Below are positions 1 to 10,627 of a stretch of 64,000 nt of DNA, one piece after another. Origin of the DNA: Zygotorulaspora mrakii (Eukaryota > Ascomycota > Saccharomycetes > Saccharomycetales > Saccharomycetaceae). The notes under the pieces were generated by a model. It saw nothing but the letters and a program-made list of their open reading frames with translations, did not search any database and was not told where the DNA came from. Each line of letters begins with the position of its first letter. Position 1 is the first letter of the stretch. Position numbers and translations under genes: made by a program. The stretch is from positions 1,054,001 to 1,118,000 of the forward strand of contig NC_050720.1 of assembly GCF_013402915.1 (NCBI RefSeq), in the 5' to 3' direction.

Positions 1-1041
1 ATAGTGAACGTTTGCGAAATAGAGCTCAGGTATCCAAAGGCCACAAACTATATGAGCCCATGATCCTGTGTCGGTTTGTTTGAATGCACCGGTGTGACTG
101 GGACAAAAAAGACAGTTAACCCTGCGATTTTTGGAAACGAGGCATCGTCTACAGAGCCATTGACCTTCGGGAATAAATACAATCCCATAGCATTCCTGAT
201 GTACAGCCACATCGCAACCATCGCAGAAGACAATAGCGTTTGAGCTATCACTATCAGTTCCTCCACAAACTGCACAAGCTTGATCAGATGTTTTACCAGT
301 TCCATCGTCAGATCCATACAGTTCGTAATGAAGTCTTCCTGTATGTAAATGATCGTCGGACGAACAAGTATTGGTTGTGATTTTTCTGGGTGGAATTCGT
401 TTCTCCAGATGGCACCACTCTCTTTCCAGCACACTCATCAACAACTCGAATATTTCATGCGACAGTTTATTCTTAGAATATTTATCGTTCAAAAATTGAA
501 GGTATAAGTCATCCTGCTCATCCATATCATATTCTGTTTGGAAATTTTTCAAGTTTTTAGATACTGCAACTAGAAGTGTGGGGTCCAGTATGCTTCTTTC
601 GTCATGTTGCCCCACTTTAGAGAACTTGGTTATGTATTGCCCATCCACTTTGCTACGTTTCGAATTACCTGGAGGTCCTTTCCGTTTCTCAGAAGCTCTT
701 TCTCGGCTTGAGCGCACCCTTTGAGTGGAGTCCAATTGTGATATAGGTATCGAAGTTTTTTTGAACGATTTCTTCTTGACATGTAAATTTATCGGCTCGA
801 GGGTAACTGTGCCATTAAACATGATCTGCTTCATATGAATTTTCGGCTCGGAAGATCCATTAGAAGAATCCGCATGATGAATGTGATCTGCTTCTGAAAT
901 TTCAATTCCATTTTCCTGGAAGCCACCATCTTTTGGGACAAGCACTGGAAATAACGTGTCTTTTTCTAAGTCGCTATAGAATTCTTGAAACTGCTTTTCC
1001 TCTCTCAACTTAGGACCATCATCACTAGTGCCCCTAAGCAT
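1..1041 (-). CDS. NTO1: NTO1-like PHD-finger subunit of the NuA3 histone acetyltransferase (3' part outside window)
   Basis: The reading frame is open from an ATG at 1041 to base 1 and continues off the left edge, so only the first 347 codons are seen. S. cerevisiae Nto1 is about 748 residues. The visible end holds a PHD finger starting at CAVCGGTDSD, with the cysteine pattern C-x2-C ... CDGCDVAVHQECYG ... CRRC, followed by the start of a second zinc-binding part (CLFCPSHTGAFK). This PHD-knuckle-PHD arrangement is typical of the BRPF/Nto1 family, which reads histone H3 tails and tethers the Sas3 acetyltransferase. An in-frame stop lies a few codons upstream of the ATG, which supports this start. 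A neighbour a few genes away, ECM21/CSR2, matches the YPR030-YPR031 linkage in S. cerevisiae. Confidence 0.88.
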   Translation of the reverse strand, partial: MLRGTSDDGPKLREEKQFQEFYSDLEKDTLFPVLVPKDGGFQENGIEISEADHIHHADSSNGSSEPKIHMKQIMFNGTVTLEPINLHVKKKSFKKTSIPISQLDSTQRVRSSRERASEKRKGPPGNSKRSKVDGQYITKFSKVGQHDERSILDPTLLVAVSKNLKNFQTEYDMDEQDDLYLQFLNDKYSKNKLSHEIFELLMSVLEREWCHLEKRIPPRKITTNTCSSDDHLHTGRLHYELYGSDDGTGKTSDQACAVCGGTDSDSSNAIVFCDGCDVAVHQECYGIVFIPEGQWLCRRCLVSKNRRVNCLFCPSHTGAFKQTDTGSWAHIVCGLWIPELYFANVHY

Positions 1042-1303
1042 TGAAAGCAAGCAGTTGCTTTAACGCTATTTCTACCTGTGCGTTAGTTTGTGTCTTAGAT
1101 TCTATAACCCTTCTTCGCACCTTTTTAGTTATAACGTTTTTTTCGTGATGGTGCTCTCTGACGACATTTCACCGATTCTCTTTGACGATATTGTAATATT
1201 TACAAAAGATTACGCTGTTCTTTGATATGCGACCAGTACATATAGTAGAACCTCTATATAAGTGTAGAATCTATACGGAGGGGATGGTAAATTCTTATGA
1301 TGG

Positions 1304-3292
1304 TTACCAAGTAGACTCTCGCAGCATTTCGACTCTGTCGTTAATATAATCACACATATCGTCATATTGTTTCCGGCCATCTATGGTGGACTCAACCTGC
1401 TGCTTTAAATAACTGAAACTTTCAAACCCATTGTCTCTTTCACATATGAACTTCTTGAAGCAGCTCCAGTTTTCAAGCTCTAGGTCATAGCTTGTTAATT
1501 TAGCGAAATCATCATTATACATTCTATAGTGACCGTGATGAATTGGCGAAAAGCCGGGTTCATCTTTATGACGATTCATGACTTTTCTACCATCAAAGGT
1601 TAAATCTTGTTCTTTACCAAATTCCCAGGGATTGTATTTTGGTAAATGGGAGTGGACGAAAGTCACTGGCACATCTTTGAAGTAAGATCTAAAGTCCGCA
1701 AGATGGTAGCCAAGCTTTTTTTGGATGTTCCAGAATTCTATGGACAAAGCTATGCCGTCATCAGTACCCTCCGTATCTTTTTGTTCGCGATATTTATTCA
1801 GGGCTCGGGTATATTTGGTAGAAATTTCTTCCTTTACTTCTTCGTGTGTTTTGTAATCAAACTCAAGATCATGCTGAAGCATAGCGACCCCACGAAATTC
1901 CTTTTCAGGGGCAGCGTCACCCTCCAGTACCAATGTTTCATCCTTCTTATGAGCCCAATAGCCCATTGCTCCCACAGGGGACTTCACTTGATAGTAGCTT
2001 TGGTTGGAATGTACTGCCTTTGCAGCAAGAGCAAAAGTGTCTTTATCACCTTCACCGGCATAGCCTTGTCCCAGTAATGGATAATAGTGAGAGGGTCCAT
2101 TATAGTTATAATAGAGACTCAAGATGATAGTTTCCAGGTGCTTACTTTTATTGACTAGCAATTGTCCAGATTCAGTACTACTATCAGGAATTGTTCCTTC
2201 TAAATCGTGAAATGGAGCATTTTTGGGGTTCTCATTTTTATAGATCTCAGGTGGAGAGACATCATCAAAAGAATATCTTGTCTGGTTGTCAGTCTCAACT
2301 TTTATGCCAGTGACGTCATACAAAGATGGATGATGGAGTCTACGCCAATAATCTGGCCACAATACTAACCCATGTTTCTTGAATGGTGATGTATTGAAAA
2401 TGTTGGAGATAGAATTTATTACATAGTTGTCAGCATCAAGCAAGAGAGCATTTTCAAAGCTGGAGGCAAGGAGTGCCAGAGGTTTAAGCTGATAGCCTTT
2501 AACTTTTTGAAATGTACTTGGGTCAAAGAGCTTTTCCATGTAGACACAACGTGATTTGCCAGATGGATCTAGCTCCGGTAAAATCTGCTCACAAAAATAG
2601 GATTCATCTGTGTTATCTGGAGGAACCATGATTTCAATTGGAATATCCTCATCACCATTTTCACGAATAGCTTTTATTGCTGGCATACCAATTAAAGTAA
2701 ACTTTCCGCCTGCAACCATAACGATACCCTTACCTTTATACAGTTGAGGCCCATATGATGGTATGATTTCCTCTTTCAATGCTGACAGAAATGACTTATG
2801 CAAACTTTTCATCTCGTCTTGAACAGTATCCGGAAGCTGTATACATTTCAGCAGCTCCGATTTGGTTAATCTGTCAAAACTTTTGGTATCATCGATGTGA
2901 ATGTCACCGATCTTACAATCAGCACCATTTTTCCTGTCAAACTTTTCTTTAGGTGAGAATTCTTCAATTCTTTTCATTGTTGCTGATAAAACATCACGTA
3001 GTCTAGTATTGATAGTCTCGAAATCTTCATCCTCAGAGATGAGCTCTCTTGCCGGTTCGACAACCGTATCCGAAAGGGAACCCCAATCTGGAACTCTCTC
3101 TGGAGCTTCCTTATCATTGATTCTGAAGTATGGGAGATTTGGCATGTAATCTCCTCCTTTATGCATCGCGGCAAATACCAAGCAAAGGGAGATAAACAAT
3201 ATGATACCTACTCGCAACATTTTGGCATTCTTCCTCCTAAGGAAATGCCCAATAAATCTGAACTTCATTCTCAGGCTGTTCAAGATAGCCAT
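1304..3292 (-). CDS. MNN2: Golgi alpha-1,2-mannosyltransferase, MNN2/MNN5 family
   Basis: The protein has 662 residues, somewhat longer than S. cerevisiae Mnn2/Mnn5 (about 590). It looks like a type II membrane protein: a short basic N-terminus, one hydrophobic segment at about residues 25-43, then a lumenal catalytic domain. Family signatures include the DxD-type LLLDADNYVINSI near residue 285 and the LVLWPDYWRRLHHP stretch that follows. The family adds alpha-1,2-mannose branches to the outer chain of N-glycans in the Golgi. From sequence alone I cannot separate Mnn2 from Mnn5 function; a species that branched before the genome duplication may carry a single ancestor or a further paralogue. 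It sits between NTO1 and RTG3, a place where S. cerevisiae has no such gene. Confidence 0.82.
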   Translation of the reverse strand: MAILNSLRMKFRFIGHFLRRKNAKMLRVGIILFISLCLVFAAMHKGGDYMPNLPYFRINDKEAPERVPDWGSLSDTVVEPARELISEDEDFETINTRLRDVLSATMKRIEEFSPKEKFDRKNGADCKIGDIHIDDTKSFDRLTKSELLKCIQLPDTVQDEMKSLHKSFLSALKEEIIPSYGPQLYKGKGIVMVAGGKFTLIGMPAIKAIRENGDEDIPIEIMVPPDNTDESYFCEQILPELDPSGKSRCVYMEKLFDPSTFQKVKGYQLKPLALLASSFENALLLDADNYVINSISNIFNTSPFKKHGLVLWPDYWRRLHHPSLYDVTGIKVETDNQTRYSFDDVSPPEIYKNENPKNAPFHDLEGTIPDSSTESGQLLVNKSKHLETIILSLYYNYNGPSHYYPLLGQGYAGEGDKDTFALAAKAVHSNQSYYQVKSPVGAMGYWAHKKDETLVLEGDAAPEKEFRGVAMLQHDLEFDYKTHEEVKEEISTKYTRALNKYREQKDTEGTDDGIALSIEFWNIQKKLGYHLADFRSYFKDVPVTFVHSHLPKYNPWEFGKEQDLTFDGRKVMNRHKDEPGFSPIHHGHYRMYNDDFAKLTSYDLELENWSCFKKFICERDNGFESFSYLKQQVESTIDGRKQYDDMCDYINDRVEMLRESTW

Positions 3293-3827
3293 CTCTCACA
3301 ATAAATGTGCTCGTTTGAGTTTGAATGACTTTCAAGTTTATCATTTAGAGTTACAAATGTAGAGTTTTTAGCTTTGTAGGAGGCAAAGTTCCGCTTTTCA
3401 CGCGTCGCTTGACTTGCATACAATGTGTACGCATCCAGCGATAAAGATGCAAAAACGAGTGCTCATGCTTATCGCAGTGTTCACCTAATTTTCAAAAATT
3501 ACACTAAATACAGAAATTGCCTAGAGCTGGTTAAAATGTGTTTTTCTATTTGTGGGGCTTGATTGTGGTTAAGCTCCCCCTGCTCAGTAAGTGGTTGATG
3601 TTTCCTGACAGATTTGAGCTTGCTCCTTGCGCAGATGAAGATGAGACTAAAAGAAAAAAAGATCTCTTTCTTTCTTCCGTATCTTTCTTTAAGTACAACT
3701 AAGGCTAATCGCACGGTGTATTCCGCCGCTGGCAGATTTTGGGTTGACCTACGAATGTTACATTGCAGAATTCTATGGAAGACACAACAAATCTTCAATT
3801 CCAGTGTTGCGAGAGTTATCCTCCAGT
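3293..3827. other. intergenic, MNN2-like promoter and RTG3 3' flank
   Basis: 535 bases separating the start of the mannosyltransferase from the stop of RTG3. Short open frames exist on both strands but lack family resemblance. I see no RNA gene or repeat. Confidence 0.6.
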
Positions 3828-5384
3828 CTAGGTATCAAATTCCAGCAAATAGTCTGCTGAGGATTGCCCACTGTTAAAAAGGAGCTTAGCATTATCCTCT
3901 GCTTCTATCAGATCTCCCGAGAGAAATTGCTTCAAATCATCATTCATAGTGGGTAGGTCTTCATTAATATGGTTATTACTATCGTTGTTGCTACCAAAAT
4001 TCCCATTTGTGAGGGAATTATAAATGCTAGTTTCGCTATCCCAGCGATCTGTATTAGAAAAAGGCTGTGGCTTTGCCCTACCATCGATAATTCTTCCCTG
4101 AGAGACATCTGTGTCGACACCCTCATACTTATTTTCCATCGTAAGATGTTTGTGAATTTCGACGTCTTTTGGAGATGGAGGTGCATGCATATTTCTGTCC
4201 TCTGATGTGGATATTTGTTGCGTGCGTTTTTTCTTCTCCAGCTCTTCAACCTTGCTCATTAGCTGAGTTTTTTTTCTATCTTGCACTTCGAGAACATACA
4301 GTAAATATTCCAGATATTCGACAGTTCTATTCAAAATTATACCCTTATTGGGCTTGACTTGTTTACCCTTAACATTAAAATTCAGCAACGATGGTGGCAC
4401 AATTTTTCCCAATTCTTTTATCTTTTGCTTTATAAGTTCACGTCTTCTTCTTTCAACTGCATTGTGAAAATCCCTCTTACGTCGTAATTTTTCTTCGGCG
4501 GATAAATGTGATAGGTTTCTTGGAACACTGGATGAGTATAAAGTCTCTCCATTTATGTTACTACTTAAGGAGGCGTGTCTTGATTTTGGGGTACCTGGTG
4601 TATAGCCGTTGCGCAAAGACGTAGACAAATAACTACTAGCCCTTACTGACGATGCAGGCGATTTTAGGTTCGGCGAAAGGTGTGATGATATATTTGCATT
4701 TGCGGAGCTGGAAGGTCCATTCAAAGATTGCGGCTGAAAGGAAAAAGATGACGATAAACTTGATCCTAGCCATTCAGAGTTAATACTAGATCCCACGGAA
4801 GAACTTAGCTCATCGGCAAAACTAAACATAGCGTCATCCCCTTGCTGAAACAAAAAGTCAGGTCCCGTATTTCTGTGATCTTCTTGCTTCAAGATAATGT
4901 CTGGCTGATCCAATGAGACCTCGCGATAATTATGACTATGATCTCCATCACCAAAATTCTGAGAATTGGTGATGGAGCCTCTTGTAGAAAAACTCTCAGA
5001 ATTGTTTCCAACGTTATTTGTAATATCAAATGAATCATTCAAAACTGTTGATGAGAATTGATCATCCAAGAAGGAAGAGGACTTTTTAAATGTGTCCTGA
5101 CTCACTGGATTATGTTTCTCGCCGTTCCTTTCTGGTAAATGGTTTGCCTTGTTCTTCATATATGATAGTTTTTCGTGCTGTTGTGCTGGGGTATCTTTTG
5201 AGTAGACCTGTGACTGCTCGCTAGAATGCTGAAGTGGTCGATTCAGTTCTTGTGATTGCAGTTGTCCCCACATGTTCGGAAACTGCAATTCGTTATTATC
5301 ATACTGTGCCAAATGAAGTTGAGATTCCTCTAGCAGCGAGTCAAGGCTCTGCTGATGATTGAAGTTCCCTTCAAAGTTACCCAT
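3828..5384 (-). CDS. RTG3: bHLH/leucine-zipper transcription factor Rtg3 (retrograde response)
   Basis: The protein has 518 residues from the ATG at 5384 (S. cerevisiae Rtg3, 486). A basic helix-loop-helix domain lies at about residues 300-370, with HNAVERRRRELIKQKIKEL as basic region and helix 1. A heptad-like stretch follows (EYLLYVLEVQDRKKTQLMSK). The N-terminal 290 residues are rich in Ser, Asn and Gln, as expected for the activation and regulatory part that is phosphorylated in the yeast protein. Rtg3 pairs with Rtg1 to switch on CIT2, DLD3 and TCA-cycle genes when mitochondria fail or glutamate is low. The neighbours SFT2 and ECM21 match the YBL103C-YBL102W-YBL101C order and strands. 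Confidence 0.93.
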   Translation of the reverse strand: MGNFEGNFNHQQSLDSLLEESQLHLAQYDNNELQFPNMWGQLQSQELNRPLQHSSEQSQVYSKDTPAQQHEKLSYMKNKANHLPERNGEKHNPVSQDTFKKSSSFLDDQFSSTVLNDSFDITNNVGNNSESFSTRGSITNSQNFGDGDHSHNYREVSLDQPDIILKQEDHRNTGPDFLFQQGDDAMFSFADELSSSVGSSINSEWLGSSLSSSFSFQPQSLNGPSSSANANISSHLSPNLKSPASSVRASSYLSTSLRNGYTPGTPKSRHASLSSNINGETLYSSSVPRNLSHLSAEEKLRRKRDFHNAVERRRRELIKQKIKELGKIVPPSLLNFNVKGKQVKPNKGIILNRTVEYLEYLLYVLEVQDRKKTQLMSKVEELEKKKRTQQISTSEDRNMHAPPSPKDVEIHKHLTMENKYEGVDTDVSQGRIIDGRAKPQPFSNTDRWDSETSIYNSLTNGNFGSNNDSNNHINEDLPTMNDDLKQFLSGDLIEAEDNAKLLFNSGQSSADYLLEFDT

Positions 5385-5867
5385 CACAAGTTATCAACAA
5401 GTTTATTGTAATTCTGACAGAAAGTCCGGTCTATGTAGGTGCCAACGGCTTATCGCTTATTCACTGCAACTCTAAAAGGGCTTAGCCAGAATTCAAAAGA
5501 AGCGCAATTACCCAGCTCAAAGCTCTTTAAAAGAATAATACTGGAACACTCCGGAGGTATCCACAATTGAAATTCTTGCGCATGTAATACGCTTTGTGTT
5601 GAGAACGGTACATGTATATCTGTTTGTCCGTAGTATTTAATCAACTTCCAAGTCCTATCCTATCGTAACAAGATAATCAGGAAAATAGCGGTTACCCGAC
5701 AAAAGAATATAATGAATGATTGATATACCCCAAATACAAAGGCAATAAGGTAGGAGAACATTTGGGAGATTGATTGAAAGACAATAGAAGGTTTCACTTG
5801 AAGTCTTAGCGTTCGTGATTGGGAATCGGAACTGTTGTACTTTCGGTGGTCTGTGTGGGTAGTAAGC
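5385..5867. promoter_or_regulatory. divergent RTG3/SFT2 promoter with a Reb1-type site
   Basis: 483 bases between two divergent start codons. A perfect TTACCCG (Reb1 consensus) sits at 5692-5698, about 175 bases upstream of the SFT2 ATG. The reading frame entering SFT2 is open upstream, but only from a TTG, so the ATG at 5868 is preferred. Confidence 0.5.
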
Positions 5868-6512
5868 ATGGCGGAGAATACTGAAGCACAGGTGAGCTCA
5901 CTTCGTGATTCATTAAATAGGTGGAACGAATCTCGTGGTCAACATTCGAAAGGGTTTAACGAGTCAGCAAAGACTCTCTTTTCTAGTTGGGCAGACTCTA
6001 TCAACAACAGTGCTCAAGATGTTTATCAAAGGCTGCCGCTGACACGACAAGATCTGGTGCAGGATCAGGAACCTTCGTGGTTTACTTTGTCGAGGACTGA
6101 GAGATTACTTCTATTTATCTGTTCTATACTAGGTTCTATTGCGTGCTTCACTATATGCATTTTTCTTTTCCCAGTACTGGCGGTCAATCCTAGAAAGTTT
6201 GGATTACTGTGGTCAATGGGATCATTGCTGTTTGTACTTGCGTTTGGTGTACTAATGGGCCCTTCATCATATGTTAAGCATCTAATTTCAAGGGAGAGAT
6301 TACCTTTTACCATATTTTTCTTTACCTCATGTCTCTTAACGATATATTTTGCAGCAATTGCGAAAAGTACACTGCTGACAATTCCCTGTGCGATTCTTGA
6401 GTTGATTGCGGTGCTGTATTACGGAATATCATATTTCCCGATGGGTGCCACTGGTTTGAAAATGATCAGCTCGGTTGGTGTAAATACTGCTAGAGGAGCA
6501 TTACACATTTAA
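5868..6512 (+). CDS. SFT2: Sft2, tetra-spanning Golgi/endosome membrane protein
   Basis: Starting at the ATG at 5868 gives 214 residues, against 215 in S. cerevisiae. The N-terminal 80 residues are soluble and polar. Four hydrophobic segments follow (about residues 85-105, 115-135, 145-165 and 170-190), with the short polar loops typical of the SFT2/Got1-like family. Sft2 acts with Got1 in retrograde endosome-to-Golgi transport and vesicle fusion; it was isolated as a suppressor of sed5. It converges on ECM21 with only 68 bases between the stops. Order and strand match YBL102W. Confidence 0.93.
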   Translation: MAENTEAQVSSLRDSLNRWNESRGQHSKGFNESAKTLFSSWADSINNSAQDVYQRLPLTRQDLVQDQEPSWFTLSRTERLLLFICSILGSIACFTICIFLFPVLAVNPRKFGLLWSMGSLLFVLAFGVLMGPSSYVKHLISRERLPFTIFFFTSCLLTIYFAAIAKSTLLTIPCAILELIAVLYYGISYFPMGATGLKMISSVGVNTARGALHI

Positions 6513-6580
6513 TATTGTTTTATTGAAAATTTGTAAATGAATTCACATACTTACATATATAGTGATTGACAATTTTCCAA

Positions 6581-9500
6581 TCAGTGTTTACCGCTCGTCA
6601 TCGAGACGATATCATCATAGCGGGGAGGATAATGCGTGACGTCGGCTCTGTTTACGTCTGATGGATGCACATTGTCATTGTTGGATTCGATGTTTTGCTT
6701 AGTTTGTGAACTCCCGCTTGCAGGGCTTTCCCTTGCAATGGAATAGTTATCCTTAAAGACTGATTGTCTTCCATATGTGGGCATATAGTTATTCTGATGC
6801 TCACCAATAGCGTTTTTAGTATTTGATCTTGACTGGCTTGAAATGTCGCTTACTTCCGCGGCAAAAGTAGGACTTAAAAGGCCATCAAGGTTATTGTACC
6901 GTTGATTGGCGTCAACCGAAGTTGAAAGGGGCACTGGAGTGCTCCCTTGCGTCATTCCTTCCAAAGGTAACATTCCACCGATTGAGGCACTTCTGGATAG
7001 ATTTATATTGTTCATGTATAAATCGTCCTGTTCAAAACTTCCTCTCAATATAGGTGACCCAACGGGAGAATTCATTGGTGAATTTAATGGAGAGCCAGGA
7101 ATTGAAATGGCTTCCTCAAAAGTAGGTGGTGCAGCACCTGCAATCATTTCGGGAGAAAATCTATCACTTGTCGCCATATCGTAAGTTGGTAACTCCATGT
7201 TACCACTGTTGCATAAATCAGATACTAAAAATATAGGTGTATCGATTAGAACCTCGTAGTGTCTTAGTCTTGCTGGATCCTTTGCATCTGGTTTACTGAT
7301 TCTTAACATTATTTCCAGCTTATGCCTACTATAGATATTACTGAAATGAAGACTGTCCAGATAAAGTCCTCGTCTTGCTTCATTCAACCTCGTTTGGAAC
7401 TCAACAGGAACTTCAGAATCACTTTGAAAGCTTGTTTCATGAAATTTCGGGTTGAAAACGGGAGATGGCGTTGACAAGTACTGATGGTTCTGCCCTGTAT
7501 TTTTGGTACCAGCAGTCGCGGACAAAGAACTTCTTCTTCCAGCTAGAAATCCTATTACACCTCCTCGATTGGCCGTATTTGAATTTTTTGCAAGTTCAGG
7601 ATTCGACACTGGAGAATAAACATCGATACCATAAGGTGGTACTACTCGTGCAGTGTCCTTGTCCATATCAATATATTTAGGGAATTCTAAGTTTGTTGTT
7701 ATCACCAATGGCTCAGTCATACCTAGACCTTTTTCACCTTTATCGTCTTGTAAACAATTATAGGCCAGCAAATTGTCATCGATGCAGTTATTCACAACTT
7801 CTTCGCGAAGAGCACGAGACCCCTTCTCCTTCGACCTGATTTCCAAAATTGATAAATTACGTTCTTTTTTCCTTTTGGAAGAGAATTCAGCAAAATATGG
7901 GTTATATGGATCTTTTGCAACAGGGTCTATTTGATCGTATTCATATTCGCAGTCTTTGCTAACTAAAGTTATCTTTTCCAAAACGCTTATTCTAATTCTC
8001 TTCAAACAAATGTTTTTGACCAAAGGCACAATTTTTATCTTTATGGGAACTTTACTATCAAGTGAAACATATTTCTGAGCAAAAGAAATCTCATAAGATA
8101 ATGAATCTGACCACACCCTGTTAATATAAACTGGCTTATTGGCTGTGGAAATTGAGTATTGCGGTGGTGTTCTTACAATATTGACTGGGTATTCTGCATA
8201 CAGATTGTTGTTATCGTCCAATTCTTCTTTACCTACATGTGGGTTATTCAAATGCAGATTATTCTTGAGTTTTTTGAACAAGTTAAGCTTCTTAAGGCTT
8301 GTTGCATCCGACTCCGGATTTTTTGCTGATAGTGATTCTTGATTATCTGGATTTTTGTTCTGTTGATTGTATGGTTCAATTAATTTCATACCAATACGAA
8401 ACCTGTAATTAACTCGAGCTGACGGTAAATAAAGTGATTCTGGTATTGTATTCGAAAAAACTATCGGTATTATGAAAACATAGTCACCAGATTGATATAA
8501 TTGATTCTTCGAAGATTTGATTTTATTCATCATCTGTTTTTTGGCATTATTTTTGTCCAAATAACGTTTACGAGAATCATTTGAGTTTTGGAAAATCTCC
8601 ATTGGTTTCAGGTTTTTGCAATTATTAATTATTTTTTCACTTGACGATACATTTGCGGGTACGAAGAGATTCACATTATCCATACTTAAATCCCAATCAA
8701 GATGGCCTGCACAATAAAATTCTTCGTGAAAGACCTTGGTAGGAGGAACACCGTTCGGCCAATATACTCTTATTCTTGAGCAAAGCTCGGTTCGCAGATT
8801 AGACAGTGTGATTGGATGAGAAACAGATAATATCATTGCTATAGTGTAAGTAGCCATGGAACTATCAATCTCAAGTGTACTTCCAATCGAAGAAGTAGAA
8901 ACGCTTTCATCTACGGGTTCAGAAACGCCAGCTCTCTCAGACGTTGAACGAGCAGTAGCGTTGACCGCGGTGGTTCTGTTGCCCCGATCACTCGATCCAG
9001 GTGATCTTACATGAGGTTGTGGTCTTGATTCTGAGGTTGCGGCCTCAAAACCAAGATCATCAACTTCATCTTCATCTTCATCTTCATCTTCATCTTCACC
9101 TTCATCTTCATCTTCTCGTAACCCGTTTAACCTCGCCAGATATTCATCATCATTTGAAGACATGGTAGGTAAGAAAACGGACTCACCACTGGTCGCTAAA
9201 GAGACCTTAAGGGACTGATTTTCCATTACTGTTGTTGGCGCCAATAAACCTCTTTCAGCTAGATACTCCGTCAGGTAGATTTTCCCTAGAGATTTCAAAG
9301 ACTTGCTCAAAACACCAGGATTTGAAGCCGAAGAGCCACTAGCGCTGGTAGATTCTCCAATTGTAGAGTCCTCATCCAAACTGGTATCACCATGAACAGA
9401 CTCTGTTACGGCATCTTCATCCTCCTCATTTGTAGTGTAGTATCCGCTGTTTCTGTGACCGTCTGACGTCACTTCAGCAGACGTAGTACTGTACCTTCTC

Positions 9501-9889
9501 AGACCAGGACTCAAAACAGAACTGTTCGCATGGCTAGGGGGATTCTCAGCGCCAACACTTAGGCTTGATCCCGTCTTTGGAAGACTGAAACTCCGATGGA
9601 CATTCTGCGGCACATGCTGCTGCTGCTGCTGTGGAGGAGAGGATCCTAGCAGGGACGAGAGGGCACTCTTAATGGTCGAAGACCTCCTTCTTCCCATCCC
9701 CTGCTGCTGCGACTGTACAAACGTCTGAGCTCTTTTTGTGGGCGAGAAGTGTACCGGAGCAGAGCCCACCGCACTACTTTTAGAGTTCATCGCTTGCGAA
9801 TGACTTTGGTTATCACGATCCCGCTCACGGCTTCCAGACTGGTATGCTGAATGTTTGGCAGGAATAGGCCGCGGTATGGAATACGGCAT
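6581..9889 (-). CDS. ECM21: arrestin-related trafficking adaptor, single counterpart of Ecm21 and Csr2
   Basis: The protein has 1102 residues, close to S. cerevisiae Ecm21 (1117) and Csr2 (1121). After a long Ser/Gln-rich N-terminus with a short polyglutamine run and an acidic Asp/Glu repeat (near residue 270), arrestin N and C domains occupy roughly residues 340-880. A PPRY motif close to the C-terminus is the PY box that binds the WW domains of the ubiquitin ligase Rsp5. These adaptors direct ubiquitination and endocytosis of plasma-membrane transporters. Ecm21 and Csr2 are duplicates in S. cerevisiae; the flanks here combine both neighbourhoods (SFT2/RTG3 from one, APL4/YOP1/NTO1 from the other), so this should be the unduplicated gene. 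Confidence 0.92.
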   Translation of the reverse strand: MPYSIPRPIPAKHSAYQSGSRERDRDNQSHSQAMNSKSSAVGSAPVHFSPTKRAQTFVQSQQQGMGRRRSSTIKSALSSLLGSSPPQQQQQHVPQNVHRSFSLPKTGSSLSVGAENPPSHANSSVLSPGLRRYSTTSAEVTSDGHRNSGYYTTNEEDEDAVTESVHGDTSLDEDSTIGESTSASGSSASNPGVLSKSLKSLGKIYLTEYLAERGLLAPTTVMENQSLKVSLATSGESVFLPTMSSNDDEYLARLNGLREDEDEGEDEDEDEDEDEVDDLGFEAATSESRPQPHVRSPGSSDRGNRTTAVNATARSTSERAGVSEPVDESVSTSSIGSTLEIDSSMATYTIAMILSVSHPITLSNLRTELCSRIRVYWPNGVPPTKVFHEEFYCAGHLDWDLSMDNVNLFVPANVSSSEKIINNCKNLKPMEIFQNSNDSRKRYLDKNNAKKQMMNKIKSSKNQLYQSGDYVFIIPIVFSNTIPESLYLPSARVNYRFRIGMKLIEPYNQQNKNPDNQESLSAKNPESDATSLKKLNLFKKLKNNLHLNNPHVGKEELDDNNNLYAEYPVNIVRTPPQYSISTANKPVYINRVWSDSLSYEISFAQKYVSLDSKVPIKIKIVPLVKNICLKRIRISVLEKITLVSKDCEYEYDQIDPVAKDPYNPYFAEFSSKRKKERNLSILEIRSKEKGSRALREEVVNNCIDDNLLAYNCLQDDKGEKGLGMTEPLVITTNLEFPKYIDMDKDTARVVPPYGIDVYSPVSNPELAKNSNTANRGGVIGFLAGRRSSLSATAGTKNTGQNHQYLSTPSPVFNPKFHETSFQSDSEVPVEFQTRLNEARRGLYLDSLHFSNIYSRHKLEIMLRISKPDAKDPARLRHYEVLIDTPIFLVSDLCNSGNMELPTYDMATSDRFSPEMIAGAAPPTFEEAISIPGSPLNSPMNSPVGSPILRGSFEQDDLYMNNINLSRSASIGGMLPLEGMTQGSTPVPLSTSVDANQRYNNLDGLLSPTFAAEVSDISSQSRSNTKNAIGEHQNNYMPTYGRQSVFKDNYSIARESPASGSSQTKQNIESNNDNVHPSDVNRADVTHYPPRYDDIVSMTSGKH
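9066..9114. repeat. in-frame trinucleotide-rich repeat coding an acidic run
   Basis: A nearly perfect tandem of the 6-base unit ATCTTC (GAAGAT on the coding strand), with one interruption, inside ECM21. It encodes alternating Glu and Asp and is likely length-variable between strains. A second, shorter CTG run near 9618 encodes glutamines. Confidence 0.75.
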
Positions 9890-10627
9890 AATGTAGGTTC
9901 AGAAAGTAATAATTAAACTAGACAAAAAACTCAGATGAAAACGGTGTACACAAGCATAACTATCAATACTTCGTTAACCCTAAGGAACCCTCAAGTCTTT
10001 GTGATACGTCTGCTGTGATGGAAGTGGTTCAACTAAGAGAGCATTTCAGTAGCCACTCCGAAGCATTTAATTTCAGGTGAAGAAAGTCCCTTTGCGTCCC
10101 GATTTACCCGGCCATTGGGGCTATTGTAGTATTCTGTGCTTATGATGACCATGTCAGCCGCGAGTCACACAGCACGTGGCATAATTGGACAAGCACAAGT
10201 ATGGGAGAGCTACTTCTGAGATCAAAAAGACCAAATTCTACTCGTACAATTTAGTACTGCCTAGCGGATATTCTAGGGCGTATCTTCTCCCTCTGCTGAC
10301 CGGGAAGGTGCCAAATATCTTACCAGAGCAGGTTAAACACCATAGGAATGAAAAATTGTAAACTGAAAAAATCAAGTTCAACTGTCCGAGTTTTGAAGAA
10401 AACGGATTTTGATTCCGGACAGCGCAGTGGTGTTACCCGTCTTTGAATTTTGATTTTTTAATATTAAACCTCTAAAGTCTGATATAGTCCTGAAGAAGTG
10501 GATAAATGAATACCTATTTGAAGGGGAACGTAGACGAATAATCGCAGAAGATCTGATTTATTGGGTCAATTGGGGTCCTTGTGATTTGTGACTGTGTCTT
10601 AGGTGTCGTATTTTGGAAAGGGTTGTT
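9890..10627. promoter_or_regulatory. divergent ECM21/APL4 promoter with two Reb1-type sites
   Basis: 738 bases between divergent start codons. TTACCCG occurs at 10104-10110 and again at 10433-10439, the latter about 190 bases upstream of APL4. I see no other gene or RNA here. Confidence 0.5.

Noticed and set aside
48..434. A 128-codon minus-strand frame starting inside the NTO1 region
   Set aside because: It is in another frame than the PHD-bearing frame, lacks any domain, and the PHD frame is open through the whole interval.
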